The notes under the pieces were generated by a model, which saw only the letters and a list, made by a program, of their open reading frames with translations, made no database searches and was not told the DNA's origin. DNA of 33,539 nt from Gemmatimonadaceae bacterium. GTDB taxonomy: Bacteria > Gemmatimonadota > Gemmatimonadetes > Gemmatimonadales > Gemmatimonadaceae. The stretch spans positions 1 through 33,539 of the forward strand of contig JACMLX010000164.1 in assembly GCA_014379355.1 (NCBI GenBank). The letters run 5' to 3'. Every line of letters starts with the position of its first letter. The first letter of the stretch is position 1. Shown piece by piece: positions 24,314-32,861 of the stretch. The position numbers and the translations under genes were made by a program.

Positions 24314-25609
24314 CTATGCGATCCCCTGCTTCATCGCCCACAGCACCTTCTCCGCGAACACGTCGACCTCGGACGGCGTCGTGTACACGTTCGGCGTCAC
24401 ACGAATGCCCATGAATTCCTTCTCGTGCACGATCGGTGTCGTCACGATGTTGTGCTTCGAGTACAGCCAGCCGCCCAGCTTCACCGGGTCCAGCCCGTCC
24501 ACGTTGAAGAAACCTATGCCGCCGCCATTCGGGGAATCGAGTGGCGTGAGCACCTTCACCCGGCCATTCCCCTCGGCCAGCAGGCGCTTCGCCCATCGAT
24601 CACGCAGCCAGCGCATCCGCGCGATCTTGCGATCGGCGCCGATACCGCGATGGAACACGATCGCTGCCGCGATCGCATTGAAGTTCGCCTGCGGATGGGT
24701 GCCGATCTCCTCGTACTTGCGGATGTCGTTGTCCTGACTGGCGCTCGCCGCCATCAACGGCCACAGCGCCTTCTGCTTGTCCTTGCGCACATACAGGAAA
24801 CCCGTGCCGATCGGCGCGTACAGCCACTTGTGCAGGCTCGTGCCGTAGTAGTCCACACCGAGTTCGTCGCGCTTGAACGGGAAGTGCGCGAATGCATGGG
24901 CGCCGTCGACGAAGACTTCGATGCCCTTCGGCCGCGCCATGTCCACGATCTTGCGTACCGGCATGATCTGGCCGGTGAGGTTCGTGATGTGTGTGACCTC
25001 GATCACCTTCGTGCGCGGCGTGATCGCTGCTGCAAATGCCGCCACCACATCCTCGTCGCGTACCACCGGCACCGCGAATTGCACCTTCTTGAGCACGATG
25101 CCCTCACGCCGCACCCGCTGATCCCACGCGTTGATCATGCGGCCGTAGTTCTGCGTCGTGATGATCACCTCGTCGCCACGCTTGAGATCGAGTCCGAAGA
25201 TCATCGTCTCATTCGCTTCCGACGCGTTGCGCACGATCGCCATCTCCTCCGGGTCGCAGCCGAACTCGGTCGCCAGCTCGCGCCGGACACTCTCCATGCG
25301 CGGCTGCAACTGCCGCCACATGTGATCGACGGGGATCTCGTTGCAATAGCGGATGTCGCGGATCATCTGCTCGATGACCATCGATGGCGCCGGACTGACC
25401 CCGCCGTTGTTGAGGTTCACCCAGGTCCGGTCCACCTCGAACGCGCGCTGGATCTCGAACCAGAACGTCTCGTCATCCGCCAGGTCGAGCGCTGTGCGCG
25501 AACCCGCCAGGCTCTGCGCGCGTGTCAGCTGAGCGAAGGCGCGCGAGCTGAACGCGGGTGCCGCTGCGAGCGTGGCGGCGGCTGCGAGGAAATTCCGACG
25601 GCTGGTCAT
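24314..25609 (-). CDS. Tat-exported class V aminotransferase-fold PLP enzyme (isopenicillin-N-epimerase-like)
   Basis: This 431-residue protein begins with a twin-arginine signal (TSRRNFLAAAATLAAAPAFSSRAFA), then a fold-type I PLP domain. Lys261 in TSLHKWLYAPIGTGF is the expected Schiff-base lysine. Asp235 in EVFVDGAHAFAHF pairs with the PLP ring nitrogen, and His238 follows. The N-terminal VNLNNGGVSPAP, EEMAIVRNASEANETMIFGL and THITNLTGQIMPV are typical of the CefD/NifS-like branch that includes isopenicillin N epimerases and cysteine desulfurase-like proteins. I chose the ATG at 25609 because the extra 21 upstream codons break the signal peptide. A periplasmic PLP enzyme must be exported folded with cofactor, which fits Tat. 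No beta-lactam pathway genes are nearby, so the substrate is unknown. Confidence 0.88.
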   Translation of the reverse strand: MTSRRNFLAAAATLAAAPAFSSRAFAQLTRAQSLAGSRTALDLADDETFWFEIQRAFEVDRTWVNLNNGGVSPAPSMVIEQMIRDIRYCNEIPVDHMWRQLQPRMESVRRELATEFGCDPEEMAIVRNASEANETMIFGLDLKRGDEVIITTQNYGRMINAWDQRVRREGIVLKKVQFAVPVVRDEDVVAAFAAAITPRTKVIEVTHITNLTGQIMPVRKIVDMARPKGIEVFVDGAHAFAHFPFKRDELGVDYYGTSLHKWLYAPIGTGFLYVRKDKQKALWPLMAASASQDNDIRKYEEIGTHPQANFNAIAAAIVFHRGIGADRKIARMRWLRDRWAKRLLAEGNGRVKVLTPLDSPNGGGIGFFNVDGLDPVKLGGWLYSKHNIVTTPIVHEKEFMGIRVTPNVYTTPSEVDVFAEKVLWAMKQGIA

Positions 25610-25814
25610 CAGCAGGCTCGGCAGGGGAGTGGTGGCGACGGATTTCGGGGTGGCGCGCGTCAGCCTCCCCAACAGGCGGCCGCGAGAGTATGACCCTCGA
25701 TGCTATATGGCTGCACCCGCCCCCGGTAGGAGCACGTGCCGACGCCCCTGCTGACAATGTCGGATACGGCCGGGTTGGACGCGAGGTGGCTGGCCGGGTC
25801 CGTAAGTTTCCGGT

Positions 25815-27389
25815 ATGACCAGCCTTGGCAACCCCTCGCCGCTCGATGGCCTCAGCGCCGCCGAAGTCACCGAGCGCGTCCGCGAGGCCGCCGCCCTGCT
25901 CGAATCACTGGTCGATGACCGCTCGCTGCTGGCACAGATCGACCAGTCGGATCGCACGCGTCTGCTCGCCGCCGCCGGCCAGGTGTCGCGCCCTGATGCG
26001 CTGGCGCGACGCCGACTCGTCAAGGCCACGCGCAACCAGCGCAAGGCCGAGCGCACGCAGCGTGCAGAGTCGGTGCTGCAGGACACGGGGATCCGGCGGC
26101 TGCGTCGTGAAGAGGTGTTCATCACGCCGCGACTCTTCGCGCCGTCCGACTTCGTGCAGGAGACGGTGGACGAGGATCCGGAATCGTTCCACGCGCCGGA
26201 AACGCTCAATTGTTACGTCTGCAAGCAGGACTTTACCGCGCTGCACCACTTCTACGATCAGATGTGTCCGTCTTGCGCCGCGTTCAACTATGCGAAGCGC
26301 ACCGAGACGGCCGATCTGCGCGGACGTGTCGCCCTGCTGACCGGCGGTCGAGTGAAGATCGGTTACCAGGCCGGCATCAAGCTGCTGCGTGCCGGCGCTC
26401 AACTGATCGTCACCACGCGATTTCCGCGTGACTCCGCCGCGCGGTACGCGGCCGAACCCGATTTCGGGGACTGGGGCCATCGCCTCGAGATCTTCGGGCT
26501 CGATCTGCGGCACACGCCGAGTGTCGAGGCCTTCTGCAGCCACCTGGTGGCGACGCGTGAGCGTCTCGACTTCATCGTCAACAACGCCTGCCAGACCGTG
26601 CGACGCCCGCCCGATTTCTACCAGCACATGATGGACATCGAAACCGCAGCACTCGGCACCATGCCCGAGCCGGTTCGCACGCTGCTCGGTGCGTACGAAG
26701 GGGTGCGCGGCTACAACATGCTGCCGGAAGGGAAGGCGACGGCCGACGCCGTGATCGCGCCGGACCTGCGCGAGGCCGTCGGCATCACACACGCCGCGCA
26801 GCTGTCACAGGTGAAGCTGCTCGATGAGGAGCACATCGCGCAGCAGGCGCTGTTTCCGGTGGGACGTCTCGACCAGGACATGCAGCAGGTCGATCTGCGT
26901 GACCGCAACAGCTGGCGGCTGCAGATGGACGAAGTGCCGAGCGTCGAGCTGCTCGAGGTGCACCTGGTGAATGCAGTGGCGCCGTTCCTGATCAACGCAC
27001 GCCTCAAGCCGTTGATGGTGCGCACGCCGGGGCGAGCGAAGCACATCGTCAACGTGTCGGCGGTCGAAGGACAGTTCTATCGACGATTCAAGACCACGCG
27101 GCATCCGCACACGAACATGGCGAAGGCTGCGCTGAACATGATGACCCGCACCTCGGCAGCGGATTATCACACCGACGGAATCCACATGAACAGTGTGGAT
27201 ACCGGCTGGGTGACCGACGAGGATCCGGCGGACATCGCCGCGCGCAAGACCGCCGAGCACCGCTTTCATCCGCCGCTCGACATCGTGGATGGTGCGGCGC
27301 GCATCGTCGATCCGATCATCGACGGTGTGAACACCGGCAGGCATGTGTGGGGACAGTTCCTGAAGGACTACGCGCCGACGGATTGGTAG
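25815..27389 (+). CDS. Atypical SDR-family protein with N-terminal helical and four-cysteine region
   Basis: This 524-residue protein has an N-terminal helical region (1-125), a CxxC-x14-CxxC knuckle (Cys133, 136, 151, 154; CYVCKQDF...CPSC) and a C-terminal Rossmann domain of the short-chain dehydrogenase type (about 168-520). The cofactor loop reads LLTGGRVKIGYQAGIKLL instead of TGxxxGIG. NNACQT (256-261) stands for NNAG. NVSAVEGQ carries the catalytic-site serine (Ser415). The YxxxK motif reads Thr433-N-M-A-Lys437, so the usual catalytic tyrosine is missing. The C-terminus keeps the SDR pattern (HMNSVDTGWVTDE). Redox activity is therefore uncertain; it could be a binding or regulatory protein. 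It stops directly before the PIG-V-like gene, with no gap, and is probably cotranscribed with it. Confidence 0.85.
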   Translation: MTSLGNPSPLDGLSAAEVTERVREAAALLESLVDDRSLLAQIDQSDRTRLLAAAGQVSRPDALARRRLVKATRNQRKAERTQRAESVLQDTGIRRLRREEVFITPRLFAPSDFVQETVDEDPESFHAPETLNCYVCKQDFTALHHFYDQMCPSCAAFNYAKRTETADLRGRVALLTGGRVKIGYQAGIKLLRAGAQLIVTTRFPRDSAARYAAEPDFGDWGHRLEIFGLDLRHTPSVEAFCSHLVATRERLDFIVNNACQTVRRPPDFYQHMMDIETAALGTMPEPVRTLLGAYEGVRGYNMLPEGKATADAVIAPDLREAVGITHAAQLSQVKLLDEEHIAQQALFPVGRLDQDMQQVDLRDRNSWRLQMDEVPSVELLEVHLVNAVAPFLINARLKPLMVRTPGRAKHIVNVSAVEGQFYRRFKTTRHPHTNMAKAALNMMTRTSAADYHTDGIHMNSVDTGWVTDEDPADIAARKTAEHRFHPPLDIVDGAARIVDPIIDGVNTGRHVWGQFLKDYAPTDW

Positions 27390-28523
27390 GTGCTGTCCAC
27401 GCGCAGCCGCGACGCCCGTTTCGTGGTGCTCGTCTGGGTGGTGTCTCGCGCCTGGCTGGCGTTGTGTGCGTACGCCGGCCACCGCATGCACCCGTTTCTG
27501 GCGCCGGTGCGCGGCGGGTACAGCGGAGTGTCGAACTGGTGGCTGAATGTCTGGACCACCTACGACTCGACCTATTTCATCGAGATCGCACAGCGCGGAT
27601 ACCGGCCGCTGACGACGGCGTTCTTCCCGCTGTATCCGCTGCTGCTCCGGCCGTTCGGCCCGGACGAGAACGACATCGCGCTGGCGGGCATTCTCATCTC
27701 GAATGTCGCATTCCTGATCGCGCTGGCGATCCTGCTTCAACTGGGAAAGGCGGAGCTTGGCGAGCACGCGGCGCGACGATCGACGCTGGTGCTGGCCTTC
27801 TTTCCATCGGCGATCTACTCGATGGCCGTGTACACGGATGCGCTGTTCCTGATGTTGGCCTTGCTGAGTTTCCTCGCAGCACGCGAGAAGCGCTGGGCCG
27901 CGGCGGGATTGATCGCCGGGCTCGCGGCGTTGACGCGCAACGCCGGCCCCGTGCTGACCGCCGCGCTGGCAGTCGAGTGGGTCGTGCAGCGGCGTCGCGT
28001 TGGTCAGTCGCTCATGTCCCCGTCCGTCGTCTTCGTCGGCGTGCCCGTACTGGTATTCGTGGCGGTGCAACTGTATTTCAGCGCGCGTTTCGGGCGTGTC
28101 ACGCTGCTTGCCGCGCAGGCCTCCTTCGGGCGGGCACCCTCGATGCCGTGGACGCCGATCATCCGGGATGTGATGGACGTTGTGCGGTCGCGTCATGGCA
28201 TCTCGCTCGTCACACTGCTCAACGTCGGCGCGTCGTGCGCGGTGTTCGTCATCGCCTGGATCTATCGCTCGCGGCTGGCCGCACGCAACCTGATGCTGAT
28301 GTGTGGCGTCATGCTGATGCAACTCTCCTATTCCCGGACGTGGCCACCGTATACCATCTCGTCGCTGCGCTATGTGTTGTCGACACCGGCGTTCGCCGAC
28401 GGTCTTGCGCTCATGTCCGTGACGCCGCGGTCGCGGGTTGTTCAACTAGGATTCGCGATCATCGGCGTCCTGACCTGTGGCACCATGGCGCTCCTGTTCG
28501 GCATGAAGGCGTTCATTTCGTAG
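27390..28523 (+). CDS. PIG-V-like polytopic mannosyltransferase
   Basis: This 377-residue membrane protein resembles the bacterial relatives of GPI mannosyltransferase 2 (PIG-V, GT76), which add a mannose from a polyprenyl- or dolichyl-phosphate donor on the outer face of the membrane. After the first helix (FVVLVWVVSRAWLALCAY), the loop WLNVWTTYDSTYFIEIAQRGY carries Asp59 at the catalytic position. AFFPLYPLLLRPFG and FFPSAIYSMAVYTDALFLML are the family hallmarks, and GLAALTRNAGPVL follows in a later loop. Translation starts at GTG immediately after the SDR stop. A methyltransferase and a polyprenyl-phosphate GT2 lie downstream, which could act on the acceptor and provide the donor respectively. 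Confidence 0.88.
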   Translation: MLSTRSRDARFVVLVWVVSRAWLALCAYAGHRMHPFLAPVRGGYSGVSNWWLNVWTTYDSTYFIEIAQRGYRPLTTAFFPLYPLLLRPFGPDENDIALAGILISNVAFLIALAILLQLGKAELGEHAARRSTLVLAFFPSAIYSMAVYTDALFLMLALLSFLAAREKRWAAAGLIAGLAALTRNAGPVLTAALAVEWVVQRRRVGQSLMSPSVVFVGVPVLVFVAVQLYFSARFGRVTLLAAQASFGRAPSMPWTPIIRDVMDVVRSRHGISLVTLLNVGASCAVFVIAWIYRSRLAARNLMLMCGVMLMQLSYSRTWPPYTISSLRYVLSTPAFADGLALMSVTPRSRVVQLGFAIIGVLTCGTMALLFGMKAFIS

Positions 28524-28575
28524 GCCGTGTCTCCAGCGGTCCGCATCTCCCGACATCTCTTCCCGCTCACCTTCG

Positions 28576-29313
28576 ATGGAACGCGATGCCTTTGCGCTGA
28601 TGGCCGCTGCGGAACGGGATCACTGGTGGTTCCGGGGCCGGCGGGAATTCATCGAGGCGGCCATCACGCGGGTCGCACCACCGTCATCAGCGCGATTGCT
28701 CGACGCCGGCTGCGGGTCGGGTGGCAACCTCGCGCTGCTGAACCGATTCGGCACTGTCTACGGGTTCGAACACGACGTTGATGCGTTGTCCGTGGCGCGT
28801 GCCCGCGGTGTCGGTGAACTCGCGCCGGGCGTGTTGCCGACCGGCATTCCGTTCGGGGACGCCGCATTCGATGTGATCGGGTTGTTCGACGTGCTCGAAC
28901 ATCTCGAGCAACCCGTCGCGGCGCTATCGGCCCTGTCCGCGCGCCTCGCTCACGGTGGCGCGATCGTGCTGACGGTACCGGCCAACCCCTGGTTGTGGGG
29001 GCCGCATGATGTGCATCACCAGCATGTGCGCCGCTACACGGCAGCAACGCTTCGGGAGCACGTCGCGGCAGCTGGCCTGCGCGTCGAGTATCTGTCGTAC
29101 TTCAACGCACTGCTGCTGCCGCTCGCCATTGCCCAGCGCGTCAGGGAACGTCTCTTCGGGTACCGGACCGACGCACTCATGCCAGGACCGTTCGTGAACC
29201 GCGCGCTGCTCAATGTCTGGCGACTGGAAGCTGCGTGGATTCCACAGCGTGTGCTCCCGTTCGGTTTGTCGCTGCTGGCGATCGTGCGTGCATCGCCGGA
29301 TCACCGAGCATGA
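28576..29313 (+). CDS. Class I SAM-dependent methyltransferase
   Basis: This 245-residue protein opens with AERDHWWFRGRREFI, a phrase typical of methyltransferases found in glycan clusters. Motif I follows (LLDAGCGSGGNL, residues 41-52), then an acidic residue in YGFEHD, FDVIGLFDVLEHLEQP and GGAIVLTVPANPWLWGPHDVHH. The C-terminal ~80 residues include two hydrophobic stretches (YFNALLLPLAIAQ and VLPFGLSLLAIV) that may sit at the membrane. The ATG at 28576 is 52 nt after the PIG-V-like stop. The stop overlaps the GT2 start by ATGA. It probably methylates a sugar or lipid carrier intermediate made by its neighbours. Confidence 0.9.
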   Translation: MERDAFALMAAAERDHWWFRGRREFIEAAITRVAPPSSARLLDAGCGSGGNLALLNRFGTVYGFEHDVDALSVARARGVGELAPGVLPTGIPFGDAAFDVIGLFDVLEHLEQPVAALSALSARLAHGGAIVLTVPANPWLWGPHDVHHQHVRRYTAATLREHVAAAGLRVEYLSYFNALLLPLAIAQRVRERLFGYRTDALMPGPFVNRALLNVWRLEAAWIPQRVLPFGLSLLAIVRASPDHRA

Positions 29314-30119
29314 CGCCGCCTGCCTCCCTCACGCTCGTGGTACCGTGTTACAACGAGGCGCGGCGACTGGACTCTGCCGCGTTCCACTCGGCGTTGCAGC
29401 AGTTCGCCTGGCTGCGACTCTGCTTCGTGAATGATGGCTCGACGGATGCAAGCGCGAGCCTGCTCGAAGATTTGCAATCGAAGGCGCCGACACGCATCGA
29501 CGTGATCACGCTGCCTCGGAACGGCGGCAAGGCCGAGGCAGTGCGAGCCGGGTTGCTGCATGCGGCAGCCATCAGCGACTACTGCGGATTCTGGGACGCG
29601 GACCTCAGCGCACCGCTCACCGAGATTGGCGCGTTGTACGCCGTGTTCGCGGCGGAGCCGGCCGTCGAGTGGGTCTTCGGTATCCGACTTCGCTCGCTCG
29701 GGCGTCACATCACGCGAGGTGCGCTGCGACACTATATCGGGAGAGTGTTCGCCACGCTGGCGTCGGGTGCGCTCGGCATCGGCACGTACGACACACAATG
29801 CGGCGCGAAACTGTTTCGGGTCACGCCGCTGCTCCGTGACGTGCTCTCCGAGGCGTTTCTCTCACCGTGGGTCTTCGACGTCGAGATGCTCAGTCGGGCT
29901 GACGCACTGCTCCGTGCCACGTCTGGTGCGCAGATCGACGCGGTCATCTTCGAACAACCGCTGCGCCGGTGGCACCATCGCGGCGGATCGAAGGTACGAC
30001 CGATCGACCTCATTCGTGCCAGTGTGGATCTGTTCCGGATTCGTGGCGCACAATCCCGCTGGCGGCGCGCTCTGCGCACTGGAACCGACACTCCGGCGTC
30101 AACGCACGGCGCTGCCTGA
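29310..30119 (+). CDS. GT2 polyprenyl-phosphate sugar synthase (dolichyl-phosphate glucosyltransferase-like)
   Basis: This 269-residue soluble or peripheral GT-A enzyme resembles dolichyl-phosphate beta-glucosyl/mannosyl transferases. TLVVPCYNEARRLD starts the domain. LCFVNDGSTDAS and LPRNGGKAEAVRAGL bind the nucleotide sugar. FWDADLSAPL (Asp96-Ala-Asp98) is the DxD motif. TYDTQCGAKLFR and SPWVFDVEML are the ALG5/GtrB-type acceptor signatures, and the RRWHHRGGSKVR end is also typical. It would transfer a hexose from UDP- or GDP-sugar to undecaprenyl phosphate. The ATG sits in an ATGA overlap with the methyltransferase, which rules out the longer upstream frame. It most likely feeds the PIG-V-like and GT87-like transferases around it. 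Its 3' end overlaps the convergent gene by 21 bp. Confidence 0.92.
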   Translation: MTPPASLTLVVPCYNEARRLDSAAFHSALQQFAWLRLCFVNDGSTDASASLLEDLQSKAPTRIDVITLPRNGGKAEAVRAGLLHAAAISDYCGFWDADLSAPLTEIGALYAVFAAEPAVEWVFGIRLRSLGRHITRGALRHYIGRVFATLASGALGIGTYDTQCGAKLFRVTPLLRDVLSEAFLSPWVFDVEMLSRADALLRATSGAQIDAVIFEQPLRRWHHRGGSKVRPIDLIRASVDLFRIRGAQSRWRRALRTGTDTPASTHGAA

Positions 30120-31586
30120 GGGCGTCGTGCGCATGTGCGCTGCATCGAGGAGGTCGCGACGCACATGCACCACGGCGACGGAATCGCCGTAGATGCGCTG
30201 CCATCCGGAAAGGTGGTCGAGCAGGGCCACCGCCGCGACATCGGGCTGCAGCAGAGTCCAGCCGATCCTGTATTTCCGGAGCACGGTCTCCAGCGCCTGC
30301 GGCGACTTCAGGTCGCGTGCGTCGGCCGTCTCAGTCATGAACGCATCGCCATACATGTCGCCACGGCCATCGATGTACACCGGCACACCGCGGGAGATCA
30401 GGTAGCCGCCGAACGCATACGTGTTGAACACGTTGCCCGTGGCACCGGTGGCCTGAAACGCTTCCACTGCGCCCGCTGGCGTGACGTACGGGTTCGGCGC
30501 CTGTCGCATGTAGGGTCGCATGACGAGTCCGAGCACCACGCAGACCGCCGCACCGAGCGCCACGCCCAGCGCGGACGCCGGATGTGAGTCCGGAAGCGCT
30601 GCTGAATCGCCTTCGCGAAGGCCATCGCCCAGTGGCTTCGCGAGCAGGAATGGTGAAACGAGTCCGACCAGCGCGTGATACCGTCGATGCTTGAGCGCGA
30701 GGTACAGCAGGCCGAGGATGAAGATGATCCGGATCGGCGAGAGCTTCAGGTGTCCGGTGAATGCCACTGCCGTCACCAGGAACAGCCACACCAGCAGAAA
30801 CTGGAACTGGTGGAAGTCGGCGGATTTCCACTCGGTGACGATGTCGAGGGTGGCTGACATGCGCATCACGCCGAGGGCGTGGCTGATGGCGTCGAGGCCG
30901 CGCGGATTGACCAGCGCGCAGAGGCCAGCGGCCGCGAGGAAGAGCATCCAGCGTCGGATCAGCTGCAGGCGAGCGACGTCGCTGCGCGCCGCATACCATG
31001 CGTCGAGTGCCAGGGCGCCGGCGAAACCGAGTCCCAGCGTGAAACTCGCGTGCAGATTGCACCACACGATCAACAGCAGGAGCAGCCACCATGGCGGTGC
31101 GCGGTGCTGCTCACCGGCATCGACGAGTGTGCCGACCCAGACCGCCGTCAGCGGCCAGACCAGCACGTGCGGCCGTGCGAGGAAGTGCGTCGACATCACG
31201 CCGAGGCATACCAGACAGAGGGCAAGCGCGCTCGGTCTCGACATGCGCCGCAAGGCGAAGTGCAGAATGTAGCCGGCGGTCATGGCAAACGCGGCATTCA
31301 TGATGAGCTGCACCGCAGTCCAGCCACCGGCGTTGAACACCGCGTACATCAGCAGCTCGGACAACCACTCGTGCGCCGTCCACGCAATACCGGGCCACGA
31401 ATGCGACCACACATCCTGCCGCGGCACGGCGCGGTGTTCCGTGATCCATCGTCCCACCTCGACGTGCCAATACGTGTCGGCGTCGCCAAGCACCGTGATG
31501 TCGAGAAGAGTTGCCGCGAAGCAGAGCACCGCCAGCACGATCGGCAGGGACAACGTGGGACGGCGCGGCGCGCTGCTGGATTCCAT
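30099..31586 (-). CDS. Polytopic membrane protein of unknown function (glycan locus)
   Basis: This 495-residue protein has about ten predicted membrane helices and a C-terminal soluble domain of about 110 residues. The first external loop, LDITVLGDADTYWHVEVGRWITEH, has clustered acidic residues (GDADTYWH) in the place where GT-C enzymes keep their catalytic acid. WSHSWPGIAWTAHEWLSELLMY follows. The tail (GNVFNTYAFGGYLISRGVPVYIDGRGDMYGD) is seen in many hypothetical membrane proteins of bacterial glycan clusters. A GT-C-type transferase is a reasonable guess but not proven. I chose the ATG at 31586; an ATG at 31616 would add ten residues. It is divergent from the GT87-like genes and overlaps the convergent GT2 gene end by 21 bp. 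Confidence 0.8.
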   Translation of the reverse strand: MESSSAPRRPTLSLPIVLAVLCFAATLLDITVLGDADTYWHVEVGRWITEHRAVPRQDVWSHSWPGIAWTAHEWLSELLMYAVFNAGGWTAVQLIMNAAFAMTAGYILHFALRRMSRPSALALCLVCLGVMSTHFLARPHVLVWPLTAVWVGTLVDAGEQHRAPPWWLLLLLIVWCNLHASFTLGLGFAGALALDAWYAARSDVARLQLIRRWMLFLAAAGLCALVNPRGLDAISHALGVMRMSATLDIVTEWKSADFHQFQFLLVWLFLVTAVAFTGHLKLSPIRIIFILGLLYLALKHRRYHALVGLVSPFLLAKPLGDGLREGDSAALPDSHPASALGVALGAAVCVVLGLVMRPYMRQAPNPYVTPAGAVEAFQATGATGNVFNTYAFGGYLISRGVPVYIDGRGDMYGDAFMTETADARDLKSPQALETVLRKYRIGWTLLQPDVAAVALLDHLSGWQRIYGDSVAVVHVRRDLLDAAHMRTTPSGSAVR

Positions 31587-31802
31587 GCGCCCAGAATACG
31601 CGAGCGTTCCGGGCACGCGGTAGGGCCGATGTGCGTGCGGTCATTGGAATTGTGCGACGCGCTGCTTGCGCCTGCGCTTCGCGGCGGGACATTCTGCATC
31701 GATGTCACGTCACCACTCCTCCGCCGGCTGGCGCTGCGGGCACGTATCTCGTCGCACGTCGCTGCCGCCGGTGCGCCATCGTCGGCAGCGCGAGCGCACC
31801 GC

Positions 31803-32861
31803 GTGACCGAGGCGCCGTCGCTGGTGCGACGTTCATTGCTTGCCCTGCTGATCGCGATGATTGCCGGCGGTTTCGTGTGGTTCACGCACCGCTCCATGAT
31901 GCAGGAATCGCTGTCGCCGGATTCTCTCGCGCTGTGGCGTGGCGCGCGCATCGTGCTCGATGGCGGCAATCCTTATGACGTCGCCACGTGGCACACGATG
32001 CCGGCCGGTGACAGCGATCCGGAGGCGTGGCGCGAGGCGATCGAACCGCTCTACTATCCGCTGCCGGCGCTGATCGTATGGGCGCCTTTCGCGCTGGGTA
32101 GTTTTCTCGCAGGGAGTATTGCGTTCTGCTCGCTCGGCGCCTTCGCCTGTGCATTCGCGCTGTCGCGTGGCGGGCTGCATCGCGTCTGGCTGTGTGGTGG
32201 AGTTCCTTTCATCGTCGCGCTTCGATTCGGCCAGTGGTCCACGTGGCTCGTCGCCGCCGCCGCGTTGCCGCTGCTGGGATTCCTGCTGCCGGCAAAGCCG
32301 AATCTCGGACTGCCGCTGTTCCTCGCGCGACCGTCGCGTGTCGCGACGGCAAGTGCTTTCGCACTCGTCGCCGTCTCGATGATGGTGATGCCGTCGTGGC
32401 CCGTGGCGTGGTACGCAGCGATCACCGGTCCGTTTCGCGAGACGGTGCCACATCCGATGCCTGTCACGCAGTTCGCTGGCGCGGGTGTGCTGCTGCTGCT
32501 CGCACTGCTGCGCTGGCGTCGGCCCGAAGGGCGGTTGATCGCGTTGATGGCGTGTGTGCCGCAGCTGCCGTTCTGGGCTGACCAGTTGCCACTCGCCACC
32601 GTCGCCGAGTCGCGACGGGAGGTGATCTGGAGTGTCGTGGCGGGACACATTGCCTTCCTGGCCTGGTTCGCGTTCGCGAGGAAGGTCGAGATGTATGTGC
32701 CCGTCATGGCGCCGTATGCGCTCGCGGGAACGTACCTGCCGGCGCTGTTCATGGTGTTGCGTCGACCGAATGTGGGCCCGGTACCGGGATGGCTCGAACG
32801 GCAGGTCGGACTGTTGCCGACGTGGCTTCGCGGCGACGCACCACCAACTCTTCGCGCATGA
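31803..32861 (+). CDS. GT87/DUF2029-like membrane glycosyltransferase, paralogue 1
   Basis: This 352-residue membrane protein resembles the DUF2029/GT87 group, whose characterised actinobacterial members use polyprenyl-phosphate mannose. After one helix comes an external loop with SPDSLALWRGARIVLDGGNPYDVATW, then EPLYYPLPALIVWAPFALG. GLHRVWLCGGVPFIVALRFGQWS and AKPNLGLPLFLARPS follow. The downstream gene has the same phrases in the same order, so the pair is a tandem duplication. That alignment also supports the GTG at 31803 as start: the second protein has 13 residues before the matching helix and this start leaves about 15. An ATG at 31629 would add 58 residues with no counterpart. The stop overlaps the next ATG (ATGA). 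Confidence 0.85.
   Translation: MTEAPSLVRRSLLALLIAMIAGGFVWFTHRSMMQESLSPDSLALWRGARIVLDGGNPYDVATWHTMPAGDSDPEAWREAIEPLYYPLPALIVWAPFALGSFLAGSIAFCSLGAFACAFALSRGGLHRVWLCGGVPFIVALRFGQWSTWLVAAAALPLLGFLLPAKPNLGLPLFLARPSRVATASAFALVAVSMMVMPSWPVAWYAAITGPFRETVPHPMPVTQFAGAGVLLLLALLRWRRPEGRLIALMACVPQLPFWADQLPLATVAESRREVIWSVVAGHIAFLAWFAFARKVEMYVPVMAPYALAGTYLPALFMVLRRPNVGPVPGWLERQVGLLPTWLRGDAPPTLRA

Noticed and set aside
24191-25693. A 500-codon plus-strand frame opposite the PLP enzyme
   Set aside because: It is a shadow of the aminotransferase-fold gene, whose Schiff-base lysine and Tat signal are clear on the minus strand.
26805-28445. A 546-codon minus-strand frame across the SDR and PIG-V-like genes
   Set aside because: Its composition (Arg, His, Gln, Asp) is typical of an antisense shadow, and it covers two convincing genes on the other strand.
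30879-31802. Upstream extension of the first GT87-like gene
   Set aside because: The extension is antisense to the leftward membrane protein gene and has no counterpart in the tandem paralogue, which supports the GTG at 31803.
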